DNA of 64,000 nucleotides from Roseibium salinum (GTDB lineage Bacteria > Pseudomonadota > Alphaproteobacteria > Rhizobiales > Stappiaceae), in NCBI RefSeq assembly GCF_026240905.1, contig NZ_JAPEVI010000003.1, positions 434,001 through 498,000 on the forward strand, given 5' to 3'. Of the stretch, positions 15,626 through 24,653 are shown piece after piece (position 1 is the stretch's first letter; each line of letters starts with the position of its first letter). The notes under the pieces were generated by a model that saw only the letters and a program-made list of their open reading frames with translations, was not told the DNA's origin and made no database searches. A program made the translations under genes and the position numbers.

Positions 15626-18600
15626 TTGCCGGGACTGTTCCTGACATTTGGGAAACGCTGTATTTCCGCCCTGCAGGGCGGGGCACGGGCCGCATTGCGC
15701 CCTGCCGCGGCTGCCTGGCTGGCGTGCGCCGTGATTGTCCCGGGGAGCATCGCCCCCGTGCTGGCGGAAAATCTTGAGCCGGTGGATCTCGAGGTATCCC
15801 AGGAAAACGGCCATGGCCGCATCGTTCTGACCTTCAAGGACCGGACGCTGCTGCCGATCTATGATGCCGTGATTACCGGCGGCGTGCTGCGGATCTCCTT
15901 CGAGGACGCGATCGACGTCAATGTCGACAGCGTGCCTCTCGATCTCGACAAATACGTCACCATTGCCCGGCGGGATCCCGATGGCAGCGCGATCCGGTTT
16001 GCGCTGAAGAACCAATTCCAGATCAACACGCTGGAGGCGGGCGAAAAGCTGTTCGTCGACATTCTGCCCCTGGACTGGCAGGGCCTGCCGCCGGGGCTTC
16101 CCGACGATGTTGTCCGCGACCTGGCAAAGCGCGCGGAAGCGGCCATGCGCAAGGTACGTGCGCTGGAACAGGCGCGGCTGAAGGCGCAGGAAGGTCCCGA
16201 AGTCACCCTGCATGTGGGCGAGCATCCCACCTTTACCCGCCTCGTCTTCGACTGGTCGATCAAGTTCGACACGGCTTTCGTGCGTGAGAACGACATTATC
16301 AAGTTGACCTTCAACCATCCCGCCCAGCTGGATATCTCCCACCTGCGGGCACATCTGCCGCAGGGTGTGATCGATACCACGTCCTTTCTGGACAAGGGCA
16401 AGCTCAAGTTCCTGATGCGCGTCGAGCCGTCGGTCGACATCCGCGCCTTCCGCGAGGAGCAGACCTATGTGATCGACATCACGCCGGAGAACATGCAGCT
16501 CAACGATCCGGCCAATTCGCTGATCAACAAGGAACTGTCGGTCGAGGACAATCAAAACCGCAAGGACATGATCACGGCGCACGGTCTGCGCGACAATCGG
16601 GAAGTGAAAGATCCCCAGGGCCTGCCGGCGGCAGGGACGGCGTCTTCCACCGGAGGCGGGGTCCTGAAGGAATCGACCGCCGACGATTCCCCGGGCTTTG
16701 TGACCGTGCCGCTGAAGCGGCTTGAGAAGAAAGAAGGCGCGCGTGCGCCGGCGGCCGGTCAGCCGACCACAGCCGTCCCGCAAAATTCGGCCTCTCTTTC
16801 CCCGGAGCCGTCTCCGCATGCCGGACGGGCCGAAGAGATCCAGGCGCCTCTACTGGCGATGGTGCCGCGTTCGAAGCCGGGCATGATGGCAGCAGAGGCG
16901 CTCCTTGCCGACGCCGGAGAGGGCGCCACGGAGCCGCAAGCGTCTGAAACTGCCTTTGCCGCGGCCGGAGAAACCGCCGCCGTTCCGGCGGTGGAAACAC
17001 TGCCGGCCCCCGAGCTTGTCGCCTCCGCTCTGCCAAAACGGCGGGCGTCCGATTTCCATCCCGGCGAGGGCCTGGTTACGTCGGCGATCCCTGCCGGAGC
17101 CGATCGGCAGGCTCTGGATCGCACGGGAGAAGACGCGCCGCTTGCGGTTGCGCAGGCCTCTCCCGGTGCGCTGCCCCTGTCGGGCATCGCGCCCCTGGAA
17201 GACGAAGAGGTGGTGCGCCAGGCGCCGATGCTCGACCTTTCCAGGCAACAGCCGGAAGTGCCGCAGGCGGCGGGGCGCGACAATGGCATTCCGACGCTGG
17301 AGGCTGTCGAAAATAACGGCGAGCCCGGCCAGCCGGACGCTCCCAAACCCGCGGCGCCGGTCGAGTTACGCAATTCACCGGCATTGGGCGGCAACGGAAT
17401 TCCGGCCGCGATAATGCTGCCGAACAGCCCGGAAGGCAAACCGGACACCTGGCGGGCGAAGGGCGGCAAGGATCTTGAGCAGATGCCGCCGTCGCCGGAG
17501 CGTCCGCCGGCGGATTTCGCGGAAGAGGTTCGCAACTTCGTCGCCGCGGAAGCGCGCCGGATCGGCCAGACGGTGCGCGTGGTCTTTCCCTTCTCCGAAC
17601 CGGTTTCCAGCGCCGTCTTCCGGCGCAATGACAGCATCTGGCTGGTCTTCGACACGGACGCCACCATCGACACGCGCGGCATGGTTTCCGCTCTCGCCGA
17701 AACGGCGGAAACTATCGACGTCCAGCAGTTCGAGGATTACCAGATCCTGCGCCTGGACATGAACGATCCGGTACTGGCGACCGTGGGGGTGGATGGCAAT
17801 GCCTGGTCGCTGGTGATCGGCGACATGATCATGGAACCGTCCGTACCGCTGCGGCTTGAGCGCAACCTGCGCGGCGATGGCGGGGCTATTCTCAGGGTTC
17901 TGTACAAGGACCCGCAGAATATCCGTCAGGTGACGGACCCGTTCGTTGGGGACACGATTTCGCTGGTGACGGGCTTTGGCCCACCAAGAGGCCTGCTGAA
18001 ACCCCAGAAATTCGTCGACCTGCACGCCCTCAGTTCCGCTCAGGGCATTGCCATCGCGGCGAAGTCAGACGGGGTGAACATGAAGATCCTCGGTGATGAC
18101 GTCATCATCGAAAAGGAAGGCGGCCTTTCCCTGTCGGACCGGCATTTGAAGGGGCGTACCGGCGCCTTCAGTATCGTTGTCGATCCGGAAGACCAGAACT
18201 ACGTCGAGTTCGTGTCCCTGAGCACAGAGGGGCCGCGGGCTTTCCGCGAGCGGCTTTCGGAATTGCAGGAACAGTTGGCCAGCGCGCCCGAGGGCAAGCG
18301 CCGCAAGCCGCTTATGGCGCTGTCGCGTTTCTATCTGGCGCACCAGTTCGCGCATGAAGCCCTCGGGCTGATGAAGCTGGCGCGGGAAGAAGAGCCGGCG
18401 CTGGCGGAAGACAGCTCGTTCAACCTGATGATGGGCGCCGCGCAGACCATGGCCGGCCGTCCGGAGGAGGCCTATGCCCATCTGAACCGGTCGGAGTTGA
18501 AAAACAGTCCGGACGCAGCCGTCTGGCAGACCATCGTGGATGCCCGCCTGGGGAACTGGACTGCGGCACGGATTGCCATGCCGCGCGGCCGGGCCGTGGT

Positions 18601-19939
18601 TGGCAATTATCCGCCGGCCATTCAGACCGAATTCCAGCTCGCCGCCGCCCACTCGATGGTGGAAGTCAACGATTTCGGCGTCGCCAACAGCATATTGGCG
18701 GAAATCGAGCCGAGCGAAGTCAGCCGCGCGCAGGCCGCCCGCTACGATATTCTGCGCGGCCGCATTGCCGATGCCTCCGGGCGGTCCCAGGAAGCGCTGA
18801 CGGTGTTCGACCTCGTGGCCCGTTCCGAAGACCGGCCCCGGGCCGCGGAGGCGGAGTACCGGGCGCTGAGGATTCGCTACCGGGACGGGGTCGCCGGCGT
18901 GCAGGAAACAGTCGACCGGCTGGCCGGGCTGGCAACCTCCTGGCGCGGTGACGAGATCGAGCTGAAGACCCTGCGTTTCCTGGCGCAGCTTCATGCCGAG
19001 CGCGGGCAGTACCGCGAAGCGTTCGAGGCGATGAAATCAGCGGTTCAGGCCGAGCCGGAATCCGATACCACGCGCCTGCTGCAGGAAGAGATGAACGGCC
19101 TGTTCAACGCCTTGTTCCTGGACGGCAAGGCGGAGGAAATGCCCCCGGTCAAGGCGCTGGCGCTTTTCTACGATTTCCGGGAACTGACGCCGATTGGCCG
19201 TGAGGGGGATGAACTGGTCCGTCTTCTGGCCAAGCGGCTGGTCGAAGTCGATCTGCTCGACCAGGCCGCGGAGCTGCTGCGCCATCAGGTCGACAACCGG
19301 CTGAAGGGGGCCGCGAGAGCCCAGATCGCGGCCGATCTTGCGGCGATTTACCTGATGGACCGCAGGGCCGAAGAGGCATTGCGGGTGCTGAACCTCACCC
19401 GGCAGGCCAGCCTGCCCTCGACGCTTGAACGGCAGCGCAACATCGTCGAAGCCAGGGCGCTTACGGAGAGCGGACGGCCGGATCTCGCGCTCGAACTGGT
19501 GCGCAACATGCGCGGTTCCGATGTCGACCGGCTGCGGGCCGACACGTTCTGGGCGGCGGAAAGCTGGCGGGAGGCGGGCGAACAGCTCGAGGCCATGCAC
19601 GGTTCGCGCTGGTCCGACAACATTGCGCTCGATGAACTGGAACGCCGCGATATCCTGCGGGCAGGGATTGCCTATTCGCTTGCCGGAGACCAGTTGAGCC
19701 TGCAACGGCTGCAGACGAAATACATGGCGAAAATGTCCGACAGCCCGGAAGCGTTGGCATTCGAGGTCGTTACCCGGCCCGTGGAGGCACAGGGTGTCGA
19801 GTTCCTCGAGGTCGCCACCCGGCTCGCGGACATCGAGTCCCTCGAGACCTTCCTGAAGGAATACCGCCGCCAGTACATGTCACCGAGCCGCGGCTCAGGT
19901 CGGGCGGCCGTCGAGGCGGACAGTGAAACGGCAGGTTAG
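15626..19939 (+). CDS. 1437-residue exported AMIN-like / TPR protein
   Basis: Very large predicted periplasmic protein. A signal peptide (AALRPAAAAWLACAVIVPGS, cleavage near VLAENLE) follows an apparent TTG start with GAGG 10 bases upstream; no in-frame ATG precedes residue 170. Residues 45-300 hold two AMIN-like beta domains (ENGHGRIVLTFKDRTLLPIY; FTRLVFDWSIKFDTAFVREN). Residues 330-620 are low-complexity Pro/Ala/Glu. A third AMIN-like domain spans about 640-760 (TVRVVFPFSEPVSSAVFRRN ... NAWSLVIGDMI). From about 870 to the end are TPR-like helical repeats (AHEALGLMKLAREEEPALAE, QYREAFEAMKSAVQAEPESD, DLAAIYLMDRRAEEALRVLN). Its place after fliL-fliM-motE suggests a motor or wall-anchoring role, but I do not recognise a named family for the whole protein. 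Confidence 0.75.
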   Translation: MPGLFLTFGKRCISALQGGARAALRPAAAAWLACAVIVPGSIAPVLAENLEPVDLEVSQENGHGRIVLTFKDRTLLPIYDAVITGGVLRISFEDAIDVNVDSVPLDLDKYVTIARRDPDGSAIRFALKNQFQINTLEAGEKLFVDILPLDWQGLPPGLPDDVVRDLAKRAEAAMRKVRALEQARLKAQEGPEVTLHVGEHPTFTRLVFDWSIKFDTAFVRENDIIKLTFNHPAQLDISHLRAHLPQGVIDTTSFLDKGKLKFLMRVEPSVDIRAFREEQTYVIDITPENMQLNDPANSLINKELSVEDNQNRKDMITAHGLRDNREVKDPQGLPAAGTASSTGGGVLKESTADDSPGFVTVPLKRLEKKEGARAPAAGQPTTAVPQNSASLSPEPSPHAGRAEEIQAPLLAMVPRSKPGMMAAEALLADAGEGATEPQASETAFAAAGETAAVPAVETLPAPELVASALPKRRASDFHPGEGLVTSAIPAGADRQALDRTGEDAPLAVAQASPGALPLSGIAPLEDEEVVRQAPMLDLSRQQPEVPQAAGRDNGIPTLEAVENNGEPGQPDAPKPAAPVELRNSPALGGNGIPAAIMLPNSPEGKPDTWRAKGGKDLEQMPPSPERPPADFAEEVRNFVAAEARRIGQTVRVVFPFSEPVSSAVFRRNDSIWLVFDTDATIDTRGMVSALAETAETIDVQQFEDYQILRLDMNDPVLATVGVDGNAWSLVIGDMIMEPSVPLRLERNLRGDGGAILRVLYKDPQNIRQVTDPFVGDTISLVTGFGPPRGLLKPQKFVDLHALSSAQGIAIAAKSDGVNMKILGDDVIIEKEGGLSLSDRHLKGRTGAFSIVVDPEDQNYVEFVSLSTEGPRAFRERLSELQEQLASAPEGKRRKPLMALSRFYLAHQFAHEALGLMKLAREEEPALAEDSSFNLMMGAAQTMAGRPEEAYAHLNRSELKNSPDAAVWQTIVDARLGNWTAARIAMPRGRAVVGNYPPAIQTEFQLAAAHSMVEVNDFGVANSILAEIEPSEVSRAQAARYDILRGRIADASGRSQEALTVFDLVARSEDRPRAAEAEYRALRIRYRDGVAGVQETVDRLAGLATSWRGDEIELKTLRFLAQLHAERGQYREAFEAMKSAVQAEPESDTTRLLQEEMNGLFNALFLDGKAEEMPPVKALALFYDFRELTPIGREGDELVRLLAKRLVEVDLLDQAAELLRHQVDNRLKGAARAQIAADLAAIYLMDRRAEEALRVLNLTRQASLPSTLERQRNIVEARALTESGRPDLALELVRNMRGSDVDRLRADTFWAAESWREAGEQLEAMHGSRWSDNIALDELERRDILRAGIAYSLAGDQLSLQRLQTKYMAKMSDSPEALAFEVVTRPVEAQGVEFLEVATRLADIESLETFLKEYRRQYMSPSRGSGRAAVEADSETAG

Positions 19940-20047
19940 GGCGTTTCGCGCCATCAGCGATCAATTCTGACGCTATCACTCACGCGGTCCGGCGTCCTTC
20001 GGATCGCTCCGCAGGGACAAGTGCATTCCATCTGATGAGGCCGTATC

Positions 20048-21112
20048 TTAGAGCGCTGCCGAGCTGCTTTTGGCGGCTGCCTGGCGGGGCTTCTTCAGTT
20101 CCGCCTTGTAGCGCATGACCAAGTCCGGGATGGACCTGGTGCTGCGGTTGAGCCACTCGCAGCGGGCCCTGAGGAAATCCCGATAGGTTTTTTCGTGAAT
20201 CCCGGTCTGCAGCATGAGGCGCATGATCGCCCCGTCCGCGTCCGACTTCAGCGTATCGGCAACCACTTCGTCGGCAAGATTGATCTTGCGGCCGATCAGC
20301 CAGATCGCCGCGTCGATGCGCTCCTGCTCGAAGAGGGTGCGCAGGATCGCGTCGAAGGACAATTCGCCATTGGCGATCTGGATGCTGGCTTCGTGGCGGG
20401 AGTAGGACATGCCGTCAAGGTCAATGTCGCCGTCCCGTTCCAGGTCCTTGATGGACCTGGCAAGGCGCTCCAAGTCTCCCGTCTCCAGCGCCCGTTTGAG
20501 CGGTGGGGGAATGAGCGGACAGTTGGTTTCCAGAATGTCGATCTGGGTCTGCAGGAATTCCTCGTCCTTGAGGGCGCGCTTGGCGATGCCCGCGAGAACT
20601 TCAGCCTCCGAATTGGCGAAGATCAGAAGCGCCAGAGTGCCCTTCACCGAAAAGGGGACATCCGGATTGTCCAGCAGGGCGTGGACGACATTCCGGCTGC
20701 TGCGGGCAATCAGCGTATCGGTGATTTCCTCGTTCAGGCCGGACCGGCGGGCGACGGAAAGCCGCTTGTCGTTGCCGCCGGACTTGGCGATCTGCATCAG
20801 CGCATCCACGCTGATCATCGGCGAGCATTCGATGACGGGCTCGGAGAGCTCGTAGTCCTCCTGGGCCAGCCTGTCGGCGAGATCGGGAATGATGCGGTCG
20901 GTCTTGGCGAGGCGGACGACGAGTTCGTAACGTGCCGCGCGGTCGAGCTGATCGAAAACGGAAAGAACAATCCTTGAAAAAAGCTCCCGTTCCATCTCGC
21001 TGGGTTCATGGTCTTCCGACCGTGCATATTCGCCAACGAGCGTGCGGATAAGCTTCGATCTCGCCTCCGGTTCCTTGATCCTGGCAAGTTGCTCCAGTTG
21101 CTCTCTTATCAC
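20048..21112 (-). CDS. DUF2336 family protein
   Basis: 354 residues, all-helical, with repeated alpha-alpha hairpins (RTLVGEYARSEDHEPSEMER, LVVRLAKTDRIIPDLADRLA, LMQIAKSGGNDKRLSVARRS, VVHALLDNPDVPFSVKGTLA) matching the HEAT-like DUF2336 family common in alphaproteobacteria. It is probably a cytoplasmic scaffold; the biochemical role is unknown. The most likely start is GTG 21112 (IREQLEQLARI); a TTG just before it is the alternative. It converges on the giant TPR gene and lies downstream of fliP on the same strand. Confidence 0.75.
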   Translation of the reverse strand: MIREQLEQLARIKEPEARSKLIRTLVGEYARSEDHEPSEMERELFSRIVLSVFDQLDRAARYELVVRLAKTDRIIPDLADRLAQEDYELSEPVIECSPMISVDALMQIAKSGGNDKRLSVARRSGLNEEITDTLIARSSRNVVHALLDNPDVPFSVKGTLALLIFANSEAEVLAGIAKRALKDEEFLQTQIDILETNCPLIPPPLKRALETGDLERLARSIKDLERDGDIDLDGMSYSRHEASIQIANGELSFDAILRTLFEQERIDAAIWLIGRKINLADEVVADTLKSDADGAIMRLMLQTGIHEKTYRDFLRARCEWLNRSTRSIPDLVMRYKAELKKPRQAAAKSSSAAL

Positions 21113-21255
21113 CAATTTTCCATGCCTATCCAGGGCGCGGGGCGCCCTTGAAACCGAATGCGGATCGTTACATGTCTATGTTAATTTTCTTCTACTTGTA
21201 GGGGAATTCGGGCAGCGCCGATGCATTGCCCGATAGAACTCGTTCGAGCGGCGCT

Positions 21256-22035
21256 TCAGCCGCCGCCAAAGCTCTTGACCAGTGAACCGGCCACCAGGTT
21301 CCAGCCGTCGACAAGCACAAAGAAGATCAGCTTGAACGGCAGGGAGATGACCACCGGCGGCAGCATCATCATGCCCATGGACATGAGCACAGAGGCGATG
21401 ACGAGGTCGATAATGAGAAACGGCAGATAGAGCAGGAAGCCGATCTCGAACGCCCGCCGCAACTCGGAAATCATGAAGGCCGGTACGAGCGTCGCCATGG
21501 AAAGTTCTTCCGGTCCCTCCGGTGCCTCCTGGCCGGAAAGCTCCTGAAACAGCGCAAGATCCTTTTCGCGGACCTGTGACAGCATGAAGGTCCGGAAAGG
21601 ATCCGAAGCACGATCGAAGGCCTCTTCGAATTCGATGTTGCCGTCCACGAGCGGCTGAACGCCGGCATCATAGGCCGACTGCAGCGTCGGCATCATGATG
21701 AAGGCGGAGAGAAACAGCGCCAGGCTGACCATGACCATGTTCGGCGGCGCGGTCTGCAGGCCGATTGCCGATCTCAGCAGCGAAAGGACGACGACGATCC
21801 GGGTGAAGCTCGTCACCATCACCAGGATCGACGGAGCGAGCGACAGGATCGTCAGAAGGATGACGAGCTGAACGGCGCGTTCGGTCAGGCTGGCGTCATC
21901 GCCGAGGCCTATGGAAATCTCCTGTGCGGTTGCCGGGCCCGCGAAAAAGATCAGGCCCGCGGCCAGAAACGCCAGCAGTCCCGCCAAACCAACAGGCCAC
22001 CTGAGGCGTGGCACCAAGCGGTTGTCCTGCGTCAT
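21256..22035 (-). CDS. fliP: FliP, flagellar type III export gate protein
   Basis: 259 residues with a signal peptide (GLLAFLAAGLIFFAGPATAQ) and four membrane segments. Hallmarks are QLVILLTILSLAPSILVMVT, SFTRIVVVLSLLRSAIGLQT, PPNMVMVSLALFLSAFIMMP and the C-terminal PFLIIDLVIASVLMSMGMMM-LPPVVISLPFKL block. It forms the export-gate channel with FliQ and FliR, which are encoded separately at 25.6 kb. It overlaps the fliO stop by 4 bases. Confidence 0.97.
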   Translation of the reverse strand: MTQDNRLVPRLRWPVGLAGLLAFLAAGLIFFAGPATAQEISIGLGDDASLTERAVQLVILLTILSLAPSILVMVTSFTRIVVVLSLLRSAIGLQTAPPNMVMVSLALFLSAFIMMPTLQSAYDAGVQPLVDGNIEFEEAFDRASDPFRTFMLSQVREKDLALFQELSGQEAPEGPEELSMATLVPAFMISELRRAFEIGFLLYLPFLIIDLVIASVLMSMGMMMLPPVVISLPFKLIFFVLVDGWNLVAGSLVKSFGGG

Positions 22036-23711
22036 CCTCGTGACTGCCCGCCCAGTTCATCGAGGATCCTGGCCATTTCCTCTTCGATCGGGTTCCGGTC
22101 GCCCAGTCCGGCCGACGGTTTGGCCGCCGGCTTGACGTCCGTGTCCGTCAGCTTGACTTCGGGCGCCGAGCTGCGTTCCGGGGTGTCGCCAGCGCCCTGG
22201 GCCTGGTCCTGTCTGTCTGGCTGGGTGTCGGCAAGGTCATCCGGGCCCGGCTCGGCTTCCGCCGGGCCGTCGTCGACAATGAGGTCTCCCAGATCAAGCT
22301 CGATATCCCTTTGCGTAACGGTTTTGGGCGCGACGGTTTCGGCCGCGCCGTCCTCCTGGGGCTCGTTGCCGGACGGTCCGGCAGCCTCCGGCTCCGCCAG
22401 GGAAGCGGTTGCGGTTTCATCCTGATCGGCCGCGGCCGCAGGCGTGCTGTCAGTCTCTTCGCTCACCCGGTCCTCTTCACGAGCGGCCACGCCGGCGGTT
22501 TCCGGTTCCGCCGGAACCTCTCCGGCATCCTCGTGGCGCTCGTCCGGAACATCCGGTGCAATCCGGTCGGTTTCGGCCTGCTGCTCCGGTTGCGGGGGCG
22601 GGGCGGCCGGTGCGGGAGCGGCGGGCAGGACGGGTTCGATCTTGTGCGCGGGCTGCTCAGCTTCCACCGGTTTCAGCAGAGCGGTCTTTGCGCGTGCGGC
22701 GGGGCCGGACGCCGGGGGCGTGATGGAGTAGCCGCCATAGGAGGGGCGCTCGCGCGGGCTGAACGGCCGCGTCAGGGACTTGAAGGGTGAAGCGGTGTCG
22801 CTGGCGGCCGGCGTGGCCTCTTCCCTGACGGGGGCGGGCTCGACCTTCACTTCCGGCGCCTGATGGGCCTTCTCCGCACCTGCCGCCATATCTGCCACAG
22901 GTGGGACCGCAGGCGACTGGGGTTTCGAGACGGTTCTGTTGAAACCGTTCTGGGTTGCCGCGCGCAGCAGGTCCGCGGCGCGGCCGGTGCTGCCGGCAGG
23001 TTCCGGTTTCGGGTCCGGCCTGACGTCGAGCGACGCTGTTGCCGGTTTGGCATCCGTCTGGGGAGGCTTGGCGGCAAAGGGATTGATCCGCGCCTTTTCC
23101 ATGGCCGGTTGCCTGGGGGCAGCCGGCGCCACCGGGGCCGTCGCAGTTGGTGCGGGTGCGGAGGGCGCCGCCGGAGCACGTGCCGGGGCTGAGGTCGCGG
23201 CTGGGGCCGAGGGAGAAGCTGCGGCCGCGGGCCGGGGCGCCGGCGAAGGAGGCCTGGCCTGGACGGCAGGCGGCGGGGGAGCGGTCTCGGTCGCCGCGGC
23301 CCACTCGTCCGGGCGCGGCGGCAGGTCGGGGCCGGGCGCCACAGGGCTCTTGACCTGCCCAGGCACGCCTGCCTGGGCCATGGTGCCGGGACGCGCGCTG
23401 CCGAGCGGGGCGTGGCGGATGATGTTCTGTTCCACGACGACGTCGCTCGGGCCGCCGACAAGAATCAGGTGTTCGATATTGTCCCTGCGGATCAGGATGA
23501 GACGACGCTTGGTGTCGACGGCGGCGCTGTCCATGACGGCGATACGGGGCTGCCTGCTCCGGTTCTGCTGGGGGTCGGATCCCATCAGGCGCCTGAGAAT
23601 GAAGATGAACAGGCCGAACAGCAGAAGGACGGCTGCGAGCGCGAGAAGCACCGCGATCACTTGTGTAACACCTCCGCTCACGTTGAACGTCGTTTCAATC
23701 CAATTGTACAT
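22032..23711 (-). CDS. fliO: FliO-like protein with very long disordered tail
   Basis: 559 residues, against 100-250 for most FliO proteins. Residues 1-110 fit FliO: a short periplasmic N-terminus, a membrane segment (VTQVIAVLLALAAVLLLFGL), and the cytoplasmic beta strands RIAVMDSAAVDTKRRLILIR followed by RDNIEHLILVGGPSDVVVEQ. Residues 115-530 are extremely rich in Pro, Ala and Glu with no globular pattern, ending in a short helix (NPIEEEMARILDELGGQSRG). FliO stabilises FliP during gate assembly, and the 4-base overlap with fliP agrees. The N-terminal call is solid; the role of the tail is unknown. Confidence 0.85.
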   Translation of the reverse strand: MYNWIETTFNVSGGVTQVIAVLLALAAVLLLFGLFIFILRRLMGSDPQQNRSRQPRIAVMDSAAVDTKRRLILIRRDNIEHLILVGGPSDVVVEQNIIRHAPLGSARPGTMAQAGVPGQVKSPVAPGPDLPPRPDEWAAATETAPPPPAVQARPPSPAPRPAAAASPSAPAATSAPARAPAAPSAPAPTATAPVAPAAPRQPAMEKARINPFAAKPPQTDAKPATASLDVRPDPKPEPAGSTGRAADLLRAATQNGFNRTVSKPQSPAVPPVADMAAGAEKAHQAPEVKVEPAPVREEATPAASDTASPFKSLTRPFSPRERPSYGGYSITPPASGPAARAKTALLKPVEAEQPAHKIEPVLPAAPAPAAPPPQPEQQAETDRIAPDVPDERHEDAGEVPAEPETAGVAAREEDRVSEETDSTPAAAADQDETATASLAEPEAAGPSGNEPQEDGAAETVAPKTVTQRDIELDLGDLIVDDGPAEAEPGPDDLADTQPDRQDQAQGAGDTPERSSAPEVKLTDTDVKPAAKPSAGLGDRNPIEEEMARILDELGGQSRG

Positions 23712-24070
23712 GTCTTCCTCGTGCCGCCCCTGCTGCAGTCTTTCCGCCGATGCCGGTTACTTTGCTTCTGTGCCCTGATTTGGGAAGTTTTCCGCTTATC
23801 CCCAGCAAATCCGGGAAACGCGCCAGCATTGGCCGATCGCCGCAAACCTCTTTTGTTGTTTCGCTTTTCAAAGCCGTGGAAGCTTTTGGTCCCGTCAATC
23901 GCCCGTTCCGGCTGCTTGCTGATCCGCTTCGAATCTCACTAGGTCTTAAAGTTAACAGAAGCGGGCAAAATATGCCTGCCGGCGGCGGGGCTCATTTCGC
24001 GAAATGCAAAGGAATGTTGTCCTCTTCCACTGGTTTTTGAGAGGTTTGCGTCAAAAGTGGTTTTTATCCG

Positions 24071-24085
24071 TTAACCCTTCATTAA
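24071..24085 (+). promoter_or_regulatory. CtrA site TTAA-N7-TTAA upstream of flgB
   Basis: TTAA-CCCTTCA-TTAA followed by CCAT: an exact match to the CtrA full site, 50 bases before the flgB ATG. CtrA control of early flagellar operons is established in Caulobacter. The CtrA-pathway kinase gene cckA ends this same gene run. Confidence 0.72.
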
Positions 24086-24095
24086 CCATTTGACC

Positions 24096-24108
24096 GGCAA
24101 ACATTGCC
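24096..24108. promoter_or_regulatory. palindrome GGCAA-ACA-TTGCC near flgB (possible FlbD/ftr-like site)
   Basis: Third copy of the GGCAA-N3-TTGCC palindrome, between the CtrA-type site and the flgB start codon. That position would suit a repressor or feedback role rather than a distal enhancer. Confidence 0.55.
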
Positions 24109-24134
24109 TAGTTGGTTAACGAATGGTGAATTGA

Positions 24135-24545
24135 ATGGCTGTGATGGACCTGCCGCTGTTCCAGGCGCTGAAATCGAAAATGCGATGGCATCAGGCGCGC
24201 CAGGGAGTGCTGGCCGAAAACATCGCCAATGCCGATACGCCCGGCTTTGGCGCCAGGGACGTCAAGGCCTACAGCTTCAAGGATCACGTTGGCCGGGAAA
24301 GCCTGGTGCTGGCGGCCGAGACCACGAAGGTCGGTCATATCGCCAGTTCCATGTCGGGATCGGGGACCAGGGATGCCAAGGTCGAAATGCTGGATTCCTT
24401 CGAGGTGACGCCCAGTGGCAACAGCGTCAATCTTGAAGAGCAGATGATGAAGGTGACCGAGAACCAGATGGATTTCCAGGCGGCGACGACCCTTTACACC
24501 AAGGGCCTTGGACTGATCCGCACCGCGTTGTCGAAGAGTGTCTAG
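24135..24545 (+). CDS. flgB: FlgB, proximal rod protein
   Basis: 136 residues. MAVMDLPLFQALKSKMRWHQ, then ARQGVLAENIANADTPGFGA with the rod-protein N-terminal helix motif, and the C-terminal QMMKVTENQMDFQAATTLYT. It forms the cell-proximal rod with FlgC and FlgF. First gene of flgB-flgC-fliE-fliQ-fliR-flhB. Confidence 0.96.
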   Translation: MAVMDLPLFQALKSKMRWHQARQGVLAENIANADTPGFGARDVKAYSFKDHVGRESLVLAAETTKVGHIASSMSGSGTRDAKVEMLDSFEVTPSGNSVNLEEQMMKVTENQMDFQAATTLYTKGLGLIRTALSKSV

Positions 24546-24653
24546 CGCGCTTCGAAGAGCACCGACCGGCCGCGCCGATACAGTGAAAACAGGCAGTTTT
24601 TCTGAGTTCAGGCGGGTGTGCCCGAGCTCAGCCCAGCAGGAAGGACCGATGAA

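Larger units (their letters stand above)
23712..24134. promoter_or_regulatory. fliO-flgB divergent regulatory region
   Basis: 423 bases between the divergent fliO-fliP and flgB operons. It includes a perfect 14-bp palindrome CATTTCGCGAAATG (23993-24006), TTAAAGTTAAC (23946-23956, two TTAA half-sites 2 bases apart), the CtrA-type site at 24071 and the GGCAA/TTGCC palindrome at 24096. No gene is visible. Confidence 0.65.
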
